DNA of 64,000 nucleotides from Aureimonas psammosilenae (GCF_009176975.1 NZ_WEZG01000008.1:62001-126000); one strand, 5' to 3'. Numbered from the stretch's first letter, positions 25,053 through 34,051 are shown. Made by a program: numbers and translations. The notes: a model not told the origin generated them from the sequence alone.

Positions 25053-25273
25053 CCGTTCGAACGACACTGGCAGACGCGGCGGAAGCTGATCCATTCGCGG
25101 CGTCAGCCCTTTGCGCGATCGTCTCGCTCCCGATTGATCGGCGCCTCGTCACGCCGATGATCGGATGCGGGAACTCCCTTCCTTTCCCAGCGGAACCGCT
25201 GGACAGCTATGGAATTGCAAGTTGTGTCGAACGCTACGTCGGGGAACAACGTTATGAGGCCGACATTAGCCAC

Positions 25274-25302
25274 CTTATCGGTGTAACCGTCTGACCGATA
25301 AG
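25274..25302. promoter_or_regulatory. Perfect 9-base inverted repeat upstream of the PAS gene
   Basis: CTTATCGGT (25274-25282) and ACCGATAAG (25294-25302) are separated by 11 bases, ending 38 bases before the PAS gene start. The spacing of about 20 bases between half-site centres suits a dimeric regulator bound on one face of DNA. Alternatively it is a leader-RNA hairpin. The rest of the 345-base gap between porin and PAS genes shows only the porin terminator. Confidence 0.45.
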
Positions 25303-25339
25303 CGTTTCCAAGGTTTCATCCTTACCAAAAGGAGACCCG

Positions 25340-25885
25340 ATGCCGCATTCGAAGCGTTCAGACAGCCTTCCGGCGATCTGCGAACGGGGTGGTGTCTGGG
25401 TCTGGAATGTCCGCGACGACATCATACAAGCGGATGAAACCGTCTCCCGCTATTATTCCGTTCCGCCGGAAGAAGGCCGCCGGGGTGTTCCATCACGGAT
25501 CTTCTTCCAGGGCATCTTCGCAACCGACCGGGATCGCGTCGCGCACAGCGTCCAGCATTCGGTGTTGACGGGGGAGCCCCTTCGCGAGACCTACCGGGTC
25601 GACAGCCGAATTTACGGCCTTCGCTGGGTCCAGGTAGAAGGCGTCTGCTTCCGCGATCCCGATGGCCGTCCGTTCTGTTATCCCGGCCGACTTCTCGACG
25701 TGACCGTCTCGAGCGAATCGAGCGAGCCTCATGTGGCGATCGTCGAGGGATTGATGCATTCCCACGAACTGGCCATCGCAGCGCGCGAGCCGATGCTGGC
25801 GAAACTCGTCGAGGCGGTTCTGATGGAAGCGGGGCGTCGGCTTGGTGCGGTTTCTTGCAGCGAACAGGAGATGCCTCGCCGCTGA
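25340..25885 (+). CDS. Stand-alone PAS-domain protein
   Basis: A 181-residue soluble protein. Residues 15-125 fit a PAS_3 fold: GVWVWNVRDDIIQADETVSRYYSVPPEEG, then FATDRDRVAHSVQHSVLTGEPLRETYRV and GLRWVQVEGVCFRDPDGRPFCYPGRLLDVT, the last being the usual beta-strand W-x-x-V-G pattern. No kinase, GGDEF, EAL or HTH output domain follows, so it may act by protein contact. The ATG is preceded by AAAAGGAGACCCG, a strong ribosome site. The ligand is unknown. Confidence 0.75.
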   Translation: MPHSKRSDSLPAICERGGVWVWNVRDDIIQADETVSRYYSVPPEEGRRGVPSRIFFQGIFATDRDRVAHSVQHSVLTGEPLRETYRVDSRIYGLRWVQVEGVCFRDPDGRPFCYPGRLLDVTVSSESSEPHVAIVEGLMHSHELAIAAREPMLAKLVEAVLMEAGRRLGAVSCSEQEMPRR

Positions 25886-25950
25886 ACCACGCGTAACGCA
25901 GCTACAACACGCGATGCACGGATTTCATAGCCTGCGAAACATTTACGCGA

Positions 25951-26409
25951 ATGCGTGAGGAAGCGCATTGCGAAGCCGCGACCAAATGCGTTAAACAGCC
26001 GCAACGCTCCGAGTTCAGGGAGCGTTTCTATCGAAGGTTGAGCGCGTTGTCAAAGGACCCGGTCGATACGCATATCGGATCGCGTCTGCGAATGCTGCGC
26101 GACAGGCGCGGTGCCACGCTGCAGGATGCAGGGCAGGCCGTCGATCTTACCTATCAGCAAATCCGCAAATACGAGCTTGGCGAAAACCGGCTGAGCGCCA
26201 GCACGCTTTACCGCCTCGCCGCGTTCTTCGATGTGGAACCGAGCTTCTTCTTCGAAGGACTGGCGCCGGTCCGCACGGCCGCGCGTCCCGACTCGCAGGG
26301 GACGAACGACGCTGAGTTGCAGGCCGTTCTCGACCGCATCGAGAACGAGGAAGTGCGGCATCACTTGGCGAGTCTCATCCGCATCCTGGAAGCGCGGCGG
26401 CAAGGCTGA
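25951..26409 (+). CDS. XRE-family helix-turn-helix regulator
   Basis: A 152-residue protein with a Cro/CI-type HTH at about residues 40-97 (IGSRLRMLRDRRGATLQDAGQAVDLTYQQIRKYELGENRLSAS, then LYRLAAFFDVEPSFFF). This arrangement is common in rhizobial XRE regulators that resemble phage repressors without the protease part. The C-terminal half is not recognised. The ATG at 25951 has little ribosome site; a TTG at 26038, preceded by GAAGG, would start just before the HTH and is a fair alternative. Targets are unknown, although the surface-protein genes around it are candidates. Confidence 0.78.
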   Translation: MREEAHCEAATKCVKQPQRSEFRERFYRRLSALSKDPVDTHIGSRLRMLRDRRGATLQDAGQAVDLTYQQIRKYELGENRLSASTLYRLAAFFDVEPSFFFEGLAPVRTAARPDSQGTNDAELQAVLDRIENEEVRHHLASLIRILEARRQG

Positions 26410-26414
26410 CGGCC

Positions 26415-27317
26415 TTACCAGGAGAAGGTCGCACCCGCCCGCCCGCCGACGCTGCCCTTTCCGGCGCCCACCGCCAGCCCGGCATCGATCTGGAAGTTCG
26501 AGCCGGCCCGCACCGCGCCCGACAGGCCGAAGGCGTTCTCGCCCTCGAAGCTGCCCCATCCGCCGGAAATCGCGACCCTCTTGTCTTCGGGGACATACGG
26601 GCTCTTCAACGCGAGAGCCAGCGCCACGCCTTCATTGGCCGTGTCGATCCGCGCGTCCATCTTACTCATACGCGCATCCATGTTATCCATGCGCTCGTTC
26701 ATCGCGTTTCCGAATTCGGCGAGGCCGGCGACCTGATCGTTCCAGTTGTCGTCCATCGCCTCTTCCAGCACCGTGATCCGCTTCTCATGGTTCTGCGCCT
26801 GCCCGTCCAGCCGCGTCACGTCGCGCCCCTGCGCAACGCTCCGTTCGGTGAGGGTGGCGATGTCGGTGGTATTCCGGTCGATTCGCTGCTCGTGATCCAT
26901 CAGCACCGTCGTGTGCGTATTCACGGTGCGGCGGAGGTCGGTGAGTTCGGTGCGGTTATCCTGCGAGTTCAGGTCGAGCGACTTGCGCAAGTCCGAGAGA
27001 TCGACCCGAAGGGATGCCAGGCCGCCGCCCTGAACGTCGAGAAGCCGCCCTTGTTCGCCGATCTTGGCCGAAACATCCGACAGGAGGCCGCCCGGCGACA
27101 GAAGGCGGGTCGCGACGTCGTCGAGATTGTCGAGACGGGCCCCGCTCGTGGCGGTGGACGGAACGGCGAGAAGCCTCGTCAGGAGCGCTGCGAGATCCGT
27201 GTCGAGATCGACGATCTGCGCTTCTGCCGGAAACGACCACAAGCCGACCACGACGACGGCGCCGCGCAAAAGGCAACGAAAGGGCATGCGGCGGAGAACG
27301 GGCAGATTCCCGATCAT
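26415..27317 (-). CDS. Coiled-coil surface protein with YadA-like anchor
   Basis: A 300-residue protein. A signal peptide ends at PAEA before QIVDLD, a long heptad-rich coiled-coil region follows with repeats such as MNERMDNMDARMSKMDARIDTANEG (about residues 210-235), and a C-terminal segment of about 60 residues (ALALALKSPYVPEDKRVAISGGWGSFEG and so on) ends in ATFSW with a terminal aromatic residue. This is the layout of the YadA-type trimeric autotransporter anchor, here with no evident head domain. The ATG at 27317 follows GGAAAA; an upstream in-frame start would not give a signal peptide. It may be a short adhesin or an outer-membrane tether. Confidence 0.72.
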   Translation of the reverse strand: MIGNLPVLRRMPFRCLLRGAVVVVGLWSFPAEAQIVDLDTDLAALLTRLLAVPSTATSGARLDNLDDVATRLLSPGGLLSDVSAKIGEQGRLLDVQGGGLASLRVDLSDLRKSLDLNSQDNRTELTDLRRTVNTHTTVLMDHEQRIDRNTTDIATLTERSVAQGRDVTRLDGQAQNHEKRITVLEEAMDDNWNDQVAGLAEFGNAMNERMDNMDARMSKMDARIDTANEGVALALALKSPYVPEDKRVAISGGWGSFEGENAFGLSGAVRAGSNFQIDAGLAVGAGKGSVGGRAGATFSW

Positions 27318-27394
27318 GTCTGTTTTCCAAAAGTTATATTCAACAACTTGGAATAACATGGTTAAGAAATCGTATATCCGTTTGCGTCCATCCT

Positions 27395-29032
27395 TTAGCC
27401 GACGATACGCGCGTGCCCGCAGATGAGGTCATCGACGCGAAGGTTCACTTCGCCGACGCCGATGCCGGTTGCCGCCAGCACCGAATTGAGCAGCGCGTCC
27501 AGCGGTACCGCAAGGGTCGCCAGCGCCGTGCCGACGACCGGCACCAGGGGCAAGGCCGCAGCCCCTCTGGGGGTGAGTTGCACCTGCTGGAGAAGGCTTG
27601 CGATCAGGCTTTGCAAAACCGTCGACGTGCGCACGCTCTTCACCGTGCCGTTCTGGATGTCGGTGCTGGTGAAGGTCACTTCCGTTGCGGCCACCGCGCG
27701 TGTCGTGACAAAGGCCTGGGCTTCGATGCCGGCACCGAGCACCTCCAGAAGCTGGACGGGCGGGAGCCTGCCGTGAATGCTGGCTTCCGACAGCGGGTCG
27801 GTCCACTTGCCGAGCGCCAGCTTCGCCACGCCGGGGCGAACGCGCACCGTGACCTTGCGAAGCGACTTGTCCGACGGGCACTGGACGTCGACCACCTCCG
27901 CCGTTCCGCCCCCGACCACGAGTTCCAGCGGCAGATCGAGCCCGGTCCGCAGCTTGTCCAGAAGGCCGCCGGTGGAAATCCTCGCTCGGAGCCGCAGGAG
28001 ATCGGTTTCGATGCGCGGCAGATCCTCCGACACCGACAGGCCTCGCGTCGACACACCCGCTTCGCCGAGTTGAAAGGCGATTTCCACCCCGCCAAGCGCC
28101 GGAACGGATAGAGGGAAGGAGACCGGCGAGCCGATGCCGCGCTGTTTCATCGCGCCGTTGAAGACATCGAGAACGGACAGCTTGGCTTTCATTGCCGGGC
28201 TGGGATAGGCCACCCGCGCCTTCAGCAAGGCGTCGTCGAGGCGCAGGATCTGACCGAGCGCAAGCTTGGCATCCGAGCGCAGCATCTGCCGCGCCGCCTT
28301 GTTCAAAACGGCCATGGCAACCGGATCGTCGTGGCGACCCATGACGCGTGCCATCTCCGTCAGAAGGTCAGCCACTCGCACCGGCCGCGCCAAGGCCTCG
28401 CCGACCTTCCCCTCGGGTCCCACAACGGTCGCCAGGAGATCACCGAGTTCGATCTCGGAATGTGCCAGATGGGTGTAATCCGTTCGTGTCAGGTTGATCG
28501 TGACACCGAGCGCGGACGACAAAAGCGCGTTCAGGGGATCGAGATCGACGGCAGCCAGACGGCTGCCGATCGACATCGACACGACAGGCGATACCGCCGC
28601 TTCGGCATGGGCGCGGATTTGCGGCTCGGGAATGCCGATGATGCGGCCGAGGTGGAGGGTGCCCTTCACCGACGCCTCGATCCGCACCGCATCGCCGAGC
28701 CCGGCCGTTCGAGGCGTGAAGCGTTCGTCGCGGTCGGAGGCGTCGCGGTCGTACTGACCGAACTGAAGGGAGATCACCGCGTCGGACTGGCCGGCGGCGT
28801 TCAGGACGCGCTTGGCGACGGTCGCCGCGATATCGGGATGGCCGGCGGCCGCCACCGCGGCGGCATCCACCGCCGCTTGAAGCGAGCGATGGCGCAGATA
28901 AAGGACGCCCATATCCGTGGCGAAGGCGGCAGTCCCCAAAAGTACGGGCGCGGCGAGGCCGAACAGAAGCGAGGTGCTGGCCTTCCGGTCGCCGGCGACG
29001 CGGGAAGCCAAGGCCGACAGAAACCGCCTCAT
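27395..29032 (-). CDS. TadG-like Tad-domain protein
   Basis: A 545-residue protein whose N-terminus has the Tad/TadE-G pattern: basic residues, then STSLLFGLAAPVLLGTAAFATDMGVLYLRHRSLQAAVDAAAVAAAG (about residues 19-64), a single transmembrane segment with the conserved region after it. The long periplasmic part has no recognised domain. In Tad (Flp) pilus systems such proteins are minor-pilin-like or anchoring components. The ATG at 29032 overlaps the TadE-like stop (ATGA). The rest of a tad locus (ATPase, secretin, prepilin peptidase) is absent here. Confidence 0.82.
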   Translation of the reverse strand: MRRFLSALASRVAGDRKASTSLLFGLAAPVLLGTAAFATDMGVLYLRHRSLQAAVDAAAVAAAGHPDIAATVAKRVLNAAGQSDAVISLQFGQYDRDASDRDERFTPRTAGLGDAVRIEASVKGTLHLGRIIGIPEPQIRAHAEAAVSPVVSMSIGSRLAAVDLDPLNALLSSALGVTINLTRTDYTHLAHSEIELGDLLATVVGPEGKVGEALARPVRVADLLTEMARVMGRHDDPVAMAVLNKAARQMLRSDAKLALGQILRLDDALLKARVAYPSPAMKAKLSVLDVFNGAMKQRGIGSPVSFPLSVPALGGVEIAFQLGEAGVSTRGLSVSEDLPRIETDLLRLRARISTGGLLDKLRTGLDLPLELVVGGGTAEVVDVQCPSDKSLRKVTVRVRPGVAKLALGKWTDPLSEASIHGRLPPVQLLEVLGAGIEAQAFVTTRAVAATEVTFTSTDIQNGTVKSVRTSTVLQSLIASLLQQVQLTPRGAAALPLVPVVGTALATLAVPLDALLNSVLAATGIGVGEVNLRVDDLICGHARIVG

Positions 29033-29469
29033 GGCAGAAGCACCGCCGCATGGCGCACGATCGACGGCTTCAAATCGAGCATCTGCACGAGGAGCGTCGG
29101 CATCGGCAGGTAGGAGATGTCGTAGTCGAGCGAAACGGTCATCATCTCATCCGCTTCGATGGTTTCGAGTTGCAGCCGCCGCACATCGATCAATGGATAA
29201 GAGGTCGCCGTCCGCGTCATCCAGCGCGAGGCGAGTTCCTGCCGCTCGTCCGGGTCGTGCCCGACCATGGCATAACGGGACACGTCCGCCGCGATCTGCG
29301 CGAGCGAATGGGCGGTGCCCAGAAACAACGCCAGATAGGCCATGCCGATCACCATGAAGCAAAGGAGCGGCGCCAGCACGGCGAACTCCACCGCGTTGCT
29401 GCCGGAAGGGCAACGGCGGAAGCGCAAGGCCTTCAATGAAAGGAAATATAACTTCGAGTTCAACGGCAT
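29029..29469 (-). CDS. TadE-like pseudopilin protein
   Basis: A 146-residue protein with SGSNAVEFAVLAPLLCFMVIGMAYLALFLGTAHSLAQIAADVSRYA near residues 20-65, the TadE motif in which a glutamate follows a hydrophobic-segment start. It ends in LDLKPSIVRHAAVLLP. The ATG at 29469 follows GGAGAG; the frame is open 42 codons further upstream without family similarity. It is coupled to the TadG-like gene. TadE proteins are processed pseudopilins in Flp pilus assembly. Confidence 0.82.
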   Translation of the reverse strand: MPLNSKLYFLSLKALRFRRCPSGSNAVEFAVLAPLLCFMVIGMAYLALFLGTAHSLAQIAADVSRYAMVGHDPDERQELASRWMTRTATSYPLIDVRRLQLETIEADEMMTVSLDYDISYLPMPTLLVQMLDLKPSIVRHAAVLLP

Positions 29470-29754
29470 GGCCGCTCTCCGATCCAGCACCATTAGCAAA
29501 CATCGGAATGTTCTGCGCGTCATCTCCTCAAATGAGCCTACTCGATAGATGCTCAGGTTATGGTTATCGAAGTCTTGATCCAACAAGTCATTCAACTGAT
29601 GGGGCTTTTTCGATCTTCCGCGAGCCAGCTATGGACTGTCATGGCTTCGGGTTTCGGCTATCCACACATTCTCAAGACATAACCCTTGATAACATAGCGG
29701 GATAACACAACGGCTCGCTCCACGACAAAGGGCCGGGGAAGCCTGGGAGGCGTC

Positions 29755-30609
29755 ATGAGGTGCACCGACATCCCGAACCGCAACGCGCAGATGCTCGGCA
29801 CGAGTTTCGGGTTGGAGTCCCTGCCGCAGCCGGCATTCCTCGCGTCCATCACCGCTGAGGGAAGGGTCGCGTCGTTTCGGGCGAACACCCGGCATCAAGA
29901 GGTCTTCGGCAATGATGCCGGCGACATGCGGCGGCGGTGGCTGGAGAAGACGGCATCGGCCTTGTTCTCCGCCGATAACTGCCTGGAGCAGGAGGAACAG
30001 CATCCGGCCCGGCCGACGGGATCGCACTGGTGGCGCCTTTCCTTGTTTCCGCTCGTGCGGCACGCGGGCGGCAGGCGGGACGTTCTTGGTCTTTGCATCG
30101 ACGTCACCCGCGCCAAGGCTGCCCTTTGCGACCTGGAATCGGCGGCCTACGAGGATGGGCTGACATCGCTCGGCAACCGGCGCGCCTTCGACAGGGACCT
30201 TGCCGCCGCAACCGGCGGATCGAAGCCCTTCGCGCTTCTGGTTTTCGATATCGATCGCTTCAAGCCGATCAACGACCGGCACGGCCATGCGGCGGGCGAC
30301 GCCGTGTTGCGGAGCGTGGCGGTGGCGCTGCGGCAGGGTCTTCGCCGGGACGACCGCATTTATCGCATCGGCGGCGACGAGTTCGCGGCCCTGATCTTCA
30401 CGGCCCGCGAAACCATGCTTGCCGCGGTCGCTGACCGCCTCGGCGCACGATTCAAGGCGCTCGTCGGTCCCGGCGGCGCGCCCTTATCGGTCAGCATCGG
30501 CGGGGCTCGATGGCGAACGGGGGTCAGCGCGGCAGAACTCTTCGCGGTGGCGGACGCCACGATGTATGCCGCCAAGCATCGCCCGATATCCGACGGGCGC
30601 AACGGATAA
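29755..30609 (+). CDS. Soluble diguanylate cyclase with N-terminal PAS-like domain
   Basis: A 284-residue cytosolic protein. Residues 20-120 are PAS-like (EGRVASFRANTRHQEVFG, then WWRLSLFPLVRHAGGRRDVLGLCIDVTRAK), and residues 125-280 form a GGDEF domain with LVFDIDRFKPINDRHGHAAGD and an intact GGDEF near residue 206. The inhibitory-site motif RRDD lies exactly five residues before GGDEF, so feedback control is expected, unlike in the 5248-6648 enzyme. The ATG follows GGGAGGCGTC. It is divergent from the tad genes. Confidence 0.88.
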   Translation: MRCTDIPNRNAQMLGTSFGLESLPQPAFLASITAEGRVASFRANTRHQEVFGNDAGDMRRRWLEKTASALFSADNCLEQEEQHPARPTGSHWWRLSLFPLVRHAGGRRDVLGLCIDVTRAKAALCDLESAAYEDGLTSLGNRRAFDRDLAAATGGSKPFALLVFDIDRFKPINDRHGHAAGDAVLRSVAVALRQGLRRDDRIYRIGGDEFAALIFTARETMLAAVADRLGARFKALVGPGGAPLSVSIGGARWRTGVSAAELFAVADATMYAAKHRPISDGRNG

Positions 30610-30634
30610 AACAAAAGCAACAGGGAAGACCGGT

Positions 30635-30668
30635 CGCCGCCGCTCGCCGTTTCACGGGAGCGGCGGCG
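30635..30668. terminator. Bidirectional hairpin between convergent genes
   Basis: CGCCGCCGCTC (30635-30645) and GAGCGGCGGCG (30658-30668) pair perfectly over 11 bases, and the stem continues inward with CCGT/ACGG after a one-base bulge. It sits between the convergent diguanylate cyclase and ureohydrolase genes. The T-tract is poor on both strands, so it may act as an mRNA 3'-end stabiliser or an imperfect terminator. Confidence 0.6.
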
Positions 30669-30695
30669 GGCATTCGGGAAAGGCTACGCCAGTCC

Positions 30696-31742
30696 TTAAG
30701 CGGCGCGGAAAGACGGCGAGAACGGCACGAGGCTGAGGATCTCGAACAGCATCTGCGCGCCCGCATGGGCGGTGTTGGTCGAGGCGTCGTATTGCGGCGC
30801 GACTTCCACAAGGTCGCCGCCGACGATGCGGATGCCGGCCAACCCACGAAGAAGGCCGAGCGCCTCGCGGGTGGAAAGGCCGCCGATCTCCGGCGTGCCC
30901 GTTCCAGGCGCAAAGGCCGGATCGAGGCTGTCGATATCGAAGGACAGATAGACAGGCGCGTCGCCGACCGTTTCGCGCGCCATCTCCACGCTGCGCTTCA
31001 GCCCGAGATCGGAGATCTCCTCGGCGTGGACCACCGTCATCCCGGACGCCGCCGAGAACTCCCAGAGATATTCGGATGAGCCGCGAATGCCGATCTGGAT
31101 CGTGCGTGTGGGGTCGAGCACGCCGTCGAGCACGGCTTGGCGGAACGGGCCGCCATGGTGGAACTTGCAGCCGTCGAAGGGACCGCTCGTGTCGCAATGG
31201 GCGTCGATATGGATCATCGCGACGGGGCGCTCGCGGCCAAGGGCCCTCAGGATCGGCAGCGAGATCGAATGGTCGCCGCCGACCGACAGCGGCAGAACGC
31301 CGGCGCGGGTGACCTTGGTCACCGTCGCCTCGATATCCTCGTGCGAAGTCGCCAGATCGAAACGCGAGCGGAACGGCACGTCGCCGATATCGGCCACGCG
31401 CAGATCCAGCGTCGGCATGGTTTTCAGGACGTGGTTGTAGGGGCCGACACGCTCGATGGTGCGCAGGGCGCGCGGTCCGAAGCGGCTGCCGTTACGGTTG
31501 GTGACGCCCAGATCCATCGGCACGCCGAGAAGCGCGACATCGAGGTCGGACAGGTCGGGCGCCGACCAATCGACCGGGCGGTGAGGAGCATCCAGAAGCG
31601 TCGGAATGCCGGCGAAGGGCGCGACGCGCGTTCCCTTCGGATCGAACAAGCGGGACGCGACGCGGGCGAAGCCCTCGTCATAAATGAGCCGCTCGTTGTC
31701 GCCCCCGAAGCGGGCGCGAAGGGCGTCGAGGTCGTGGCTCAT
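30696..31742 (-). CDS. Agmatinase-family ureohydrolase
   Basis: A 348-residue arginase/agmatinase-fold enzyme. All manganese-binding motifs are present: GGDHS (about residue 152), IDAHCDT and SFDIDSLDPAFAPGTGTPE. It hydrolyses a guanidino compound to urea and an amine. The family also contains guanidinobutyrase and guanidinopropionase, and the N-terminal 60 residues are long for a plain agmatinase. Its start overlaps the stop of the aminotransferase gene upstream, so the two probably act on one pathway, for example breakdown of arginine-derived guanidino acids. Exact substrate is not resolved. Confidence 0.88.
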   Translation of the reverse strand: MSHDLDALRARFGGDNERLIYDEGFARVASRLFDPKGTRVAPFAGIPTLLDAPHRPVDWSAPDLSDLDVALLGVPMDLGVTNRNGSRFGPRALRTIERVGPYNHVLKTMPTLDLRVADIGDVPFRSRFDLATSHEDIEATVTKVTRAGVLPLSVGGDHSISLPILRALGRERPVAMIHIDAHCDTSGPFDGCKFHHGGPFRQAVLDGVLDPTRTIQIGIRGSSEYLWEFSAASGMTVVHAEEISDLGLKRSVEMARETVGDAPVYLSFDIDSLDPAFAPGTGTPEIGGLSTREALGLLRGLAGIRIVGGDLVEVAPQYDASTNTAHAGAQMLFEILSLVPFSPSFRAA

Positions 31743-32911
31743 GCCGGCTCCGATGAAGGCGAGGGGAGTGCGAGGCGGCGCGCCATCTCGGCGATGGCCG
31801 GCGCGTCGACATTGGCGAAGGCGATGCGCAGGAACCGTTCCTGGTCCGGCCCGAAGAAACTGCCGGGAAGCGTGACGATCCCCAACTCCTTCGCCAGCCG
31901 CCGCGAAACCTCGCCCGACGGCTCCCCCGCGAAGGGATGCTCGACATAGGCGAAATAAGCGCCGATCTGGCGGATGCGCCAGCCGGCCAGGGGCTCCATG
32001 GCCTGCGCGAAGACCTCCGCCCGAGCCACGATCTCGGCGGCGCTCGCCTTTCGAAAGCTACCCAGCGATTCGATCGCCCAAGGCAGAACGGCCTGCGTGC
32101 CGCGCGGCGCGCAGATCTGGATGCAGTCGATCACCTTCTCGATGTCCGGCATCGCGCGGGAACCCGCGACCAGCGCACCGGCACGATGGCCGGGAATCGC
32201 ATAGGTCTTGGAGAAGGAATAAAGCGCCACGAGATGGTCGTCGGCTTCGCTTCGCCCGAACAATGAATGCGGTACGGCCTCGTTGGCCAGGAAGTCGCGA
32301 TAAGTCTCGTCCAGAACGAGAGTGAGCCCATGCCGGGCGCAAAGCGCCAGGATTTCGGCGAGAACCGCATCCGGATAAACCGCGCCGGTCGGGTTGTTCG
32401 GCGAAACAAGCACGACGGCTTTGGTGCGTTCATCGATCAAGGCTTCCAGCGCGAGCGCATCGGGCAGAAAGCCGTTCGCCGGATCGAGGGGAAGGGGGCG
32501 CGCTTCGAGCCCCAGCATCTGCAACGTCATCAGATGGTTGAAATACCATGGCACCGGCAGGATCACCGCATCGCCCGCGCCGCCAAGAGCCACCATCGTG
32601 GCGAAGAAGGCTTGGTTGCAGCCGCTGGTGATCGCCACGCGCGAAGGATCGACAGCCACCCGGTAGCGCTCGGAAACATGGGCGGCATAGGCTGCGCGCA
32701 GCGTCCGGTCGCCGAGGATCTCACCGTAGCGGGCGGAGCCCGCGCTTGCCGCCGCGCTCGCGAGGCGCTCGGCGAGTTCGGGCGGGGGCGGCCGGTTGGG
32801 AACGGCCTGGCTGCAGTCGATCAGCGCGCCGTGGCGGCCGTCGTAGAGGGCGGCCCAGCGCCCGGCCTGCGCGATCGGGGGAACGGAAACATGGGCGAGG
32901 CGGGAGGTCAT
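31739..32911 (-). CDS. Class I/II pyridoxal-phosphate aminotransferase
   Basis: A 390-residue fold-type I aminotransferase. TSGCNQAFFATMVALGGAGDAVILPVPWYFNH, VLVSPNNPTGAVYP, and LYSFSKTYAIPGHRAGALV with the PLP-binding lysine in SFSKTYA are all in order. The ATG at 32911 is chosen; a GTG ten codons upstream gives no extra family sequence. Its stop overlaps the ureohydrolase start. It lies 145 bases downstream of the arabinose-type permease gene on the same strand, so read-through from that operon is possible. Amino donor unknown. Confidence 0.85.
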   Translation of the reverse strand: MTSRLAHVSVPPIAQAGRWAALYDGRHGALIDCSQAVPNRPPPPELAERLASAAASAGSARYGEILGDRTLRAAYAAHVSERYRVAVDPSRVAITSGCNQAFFATMVALGGAGDAVILPVPWYFNHLMTLQMLGLEARPLPLDPANGFLPDALALEALIDERTKAVVLVSPNNPTGAVYPDAVLAEILALCARHGLTLVLDETYRDFLANEAVPHSLFGRSEADDHLVALYSFSKTYAIPGHRAGALVAGSRAMPDIEKVIDCIQICAPRGTQAVLPWAIESLGSFRKASAAEIVARAEVFAQAMEPLAGWRIRQIGAYFAYVEHPFAGEPSGEVSRRLAKELGIVTLPGSFFGPDQERFLRIAFANVDAPAIAEMARRLALPSPSSEPA

Positions 32912-33055
32912 GCTCAAACGGCGTCCCGCGCCATCGCCCACCCAGTTCGATGATCGAAAACTCGCATGGACATGATGATCACCTGCTGCCGCCGTGACTT
33001 CAGGTCATAGCAGCAGCGGAGGCCGAACTTCCAGCCCGATGGCAGGACCGCCTTG

Positions 33056-34051
33056 TCAGGCCAGCTTGGCCTCGGCGGCCGCCGTCGGTTTCGGCTGCTT
33101 GGCGGAAAGCCAAAGAATGGTGCGCTGGAGGATGATGAAGGCGAAGAGCAGGATGCCGATCACGATCTTGGTCCACCAGGACGACAGGGTTCCGTCGAAG
33201 ACGATGTATGTCTGGATGAGGCCTTGGATCAGGATGCCGACGAGCGTGCCGAGCACGAAGCCCGAGCCGCCGGTGAGAAGCGTGCCGCCGATCACCACCG
33301 CCGCGATGGCGTCGAGCTCGACGCCGACCGCGTTCAAGGAATAGCCGGCCGAGGTATAGAGCGAGAACACGATGCCGGACAGGCCGGACAGGAAACCGGA
33401 CAGGGCGTAGATCAGGATCGTCGTGCGCGCCACCGGCACGCCCATGAGTTCGGCCGACTGCGCGCTGCCGCCGAGCGCGTAGACATTCGTGCCGAAGCGC
33501 GTGCGCTGGGCGAGAACCGCGCCGATAAAGAACACGGCGAGCATCAGGAGACCGACCAGCGTCAGGCGCCCGCCGCCCGGCAGCCGGTAGTAGAGGGTCT
33601 GCAGCCAGTCGGTGAAGGGGTGCGAGATCGGCACGCTTTCCACCGACAGCATGAAGGCCATGCCGCGCGCCAGAAACATGCCCGCCAGGGTGACGATAAA
33701 GGCGGGCATGGCGAGATAATGGATGATCGTGCCCATCAACGCGCCGAAGGCGGTGGAGACGAGAAGCGCCAGCGCGAAGGCCGCCAGCGGATGGATCGAG
33801 GTGTCGCGCAGGAGAACGGCGATGAACACGCTGGTGAAGGCGATCACCGAACCGATGGACAGATCGATGCCTCCCGACAGGATCACGAAGGTCATGCCGA
33901 CGGCGGCGATGCCGAGAAAGGCGTTGTCGGTCAGGAGGTTTCCCACGACCCGCGTGGTGGCCATGTTCGGAAACTGCGCGACGGAAGCGGCATAGGCGAG
34001 GATGAAGACGAGGATCGTCGCCAGAAGGGGCAGGTAGCGGGAGCGGATCAT
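33056..34051 (-). CDS. CUT2-type sugar permease (YjfF-like)
   Basis: A 331-residue BPD_transp_2 permease. VILSGGIDLSIGSVIAFTSV, AFIVTLAGMFLARGMAFML and VVIGGTLLTGGSGFVLGTL match the YjfF subunit of the galactofuranose importer. The frame is open upstream inside the partner permease gene; the ATG at 34051 overlaps its stop. Together with the YtfT-like permease it forms the heterodimeric channel. In this window the importer stands next to araDAB, so L-arabinose is a likely cargo. Confidence 0.87.
   Translation of the reverse strand: MIRSRYLPLLATILVFILAYAASVAQFPNMATTRVVGNLLTDNAFLGIAAVGMTFVILSGGIDLSIGSVIAFTSVFIAVLLRDTSIHPLAAFALALLVSTAFGALMGTIIHYLAMPAFIVTLAGMFLARGMAFMLSVESVPISHPFTDWLQTLYYRLPGGGRLTLVGLLMLAVFFIGAVLAQRTRFGTNVYALGGSAQSAELMGVPVARTTILIYALSGFLSGLSGIVFSLYTSAGYSLNAVGVELDAIAAVVIGGTLLTGGSGFVLGTLVGILIQGLIQTYIVFDGTLSSWWTKIVIGILLFAFIILQRTILWLSAKQPKPTAAAEAKLA

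Noticed and set aside
27395-29469. A full Tad/Flp pilus locus
   Set aside because: Only TadE- and TadG-like genes are present; no pilin, ATPase, secretin or peptidase gene is found on either side.
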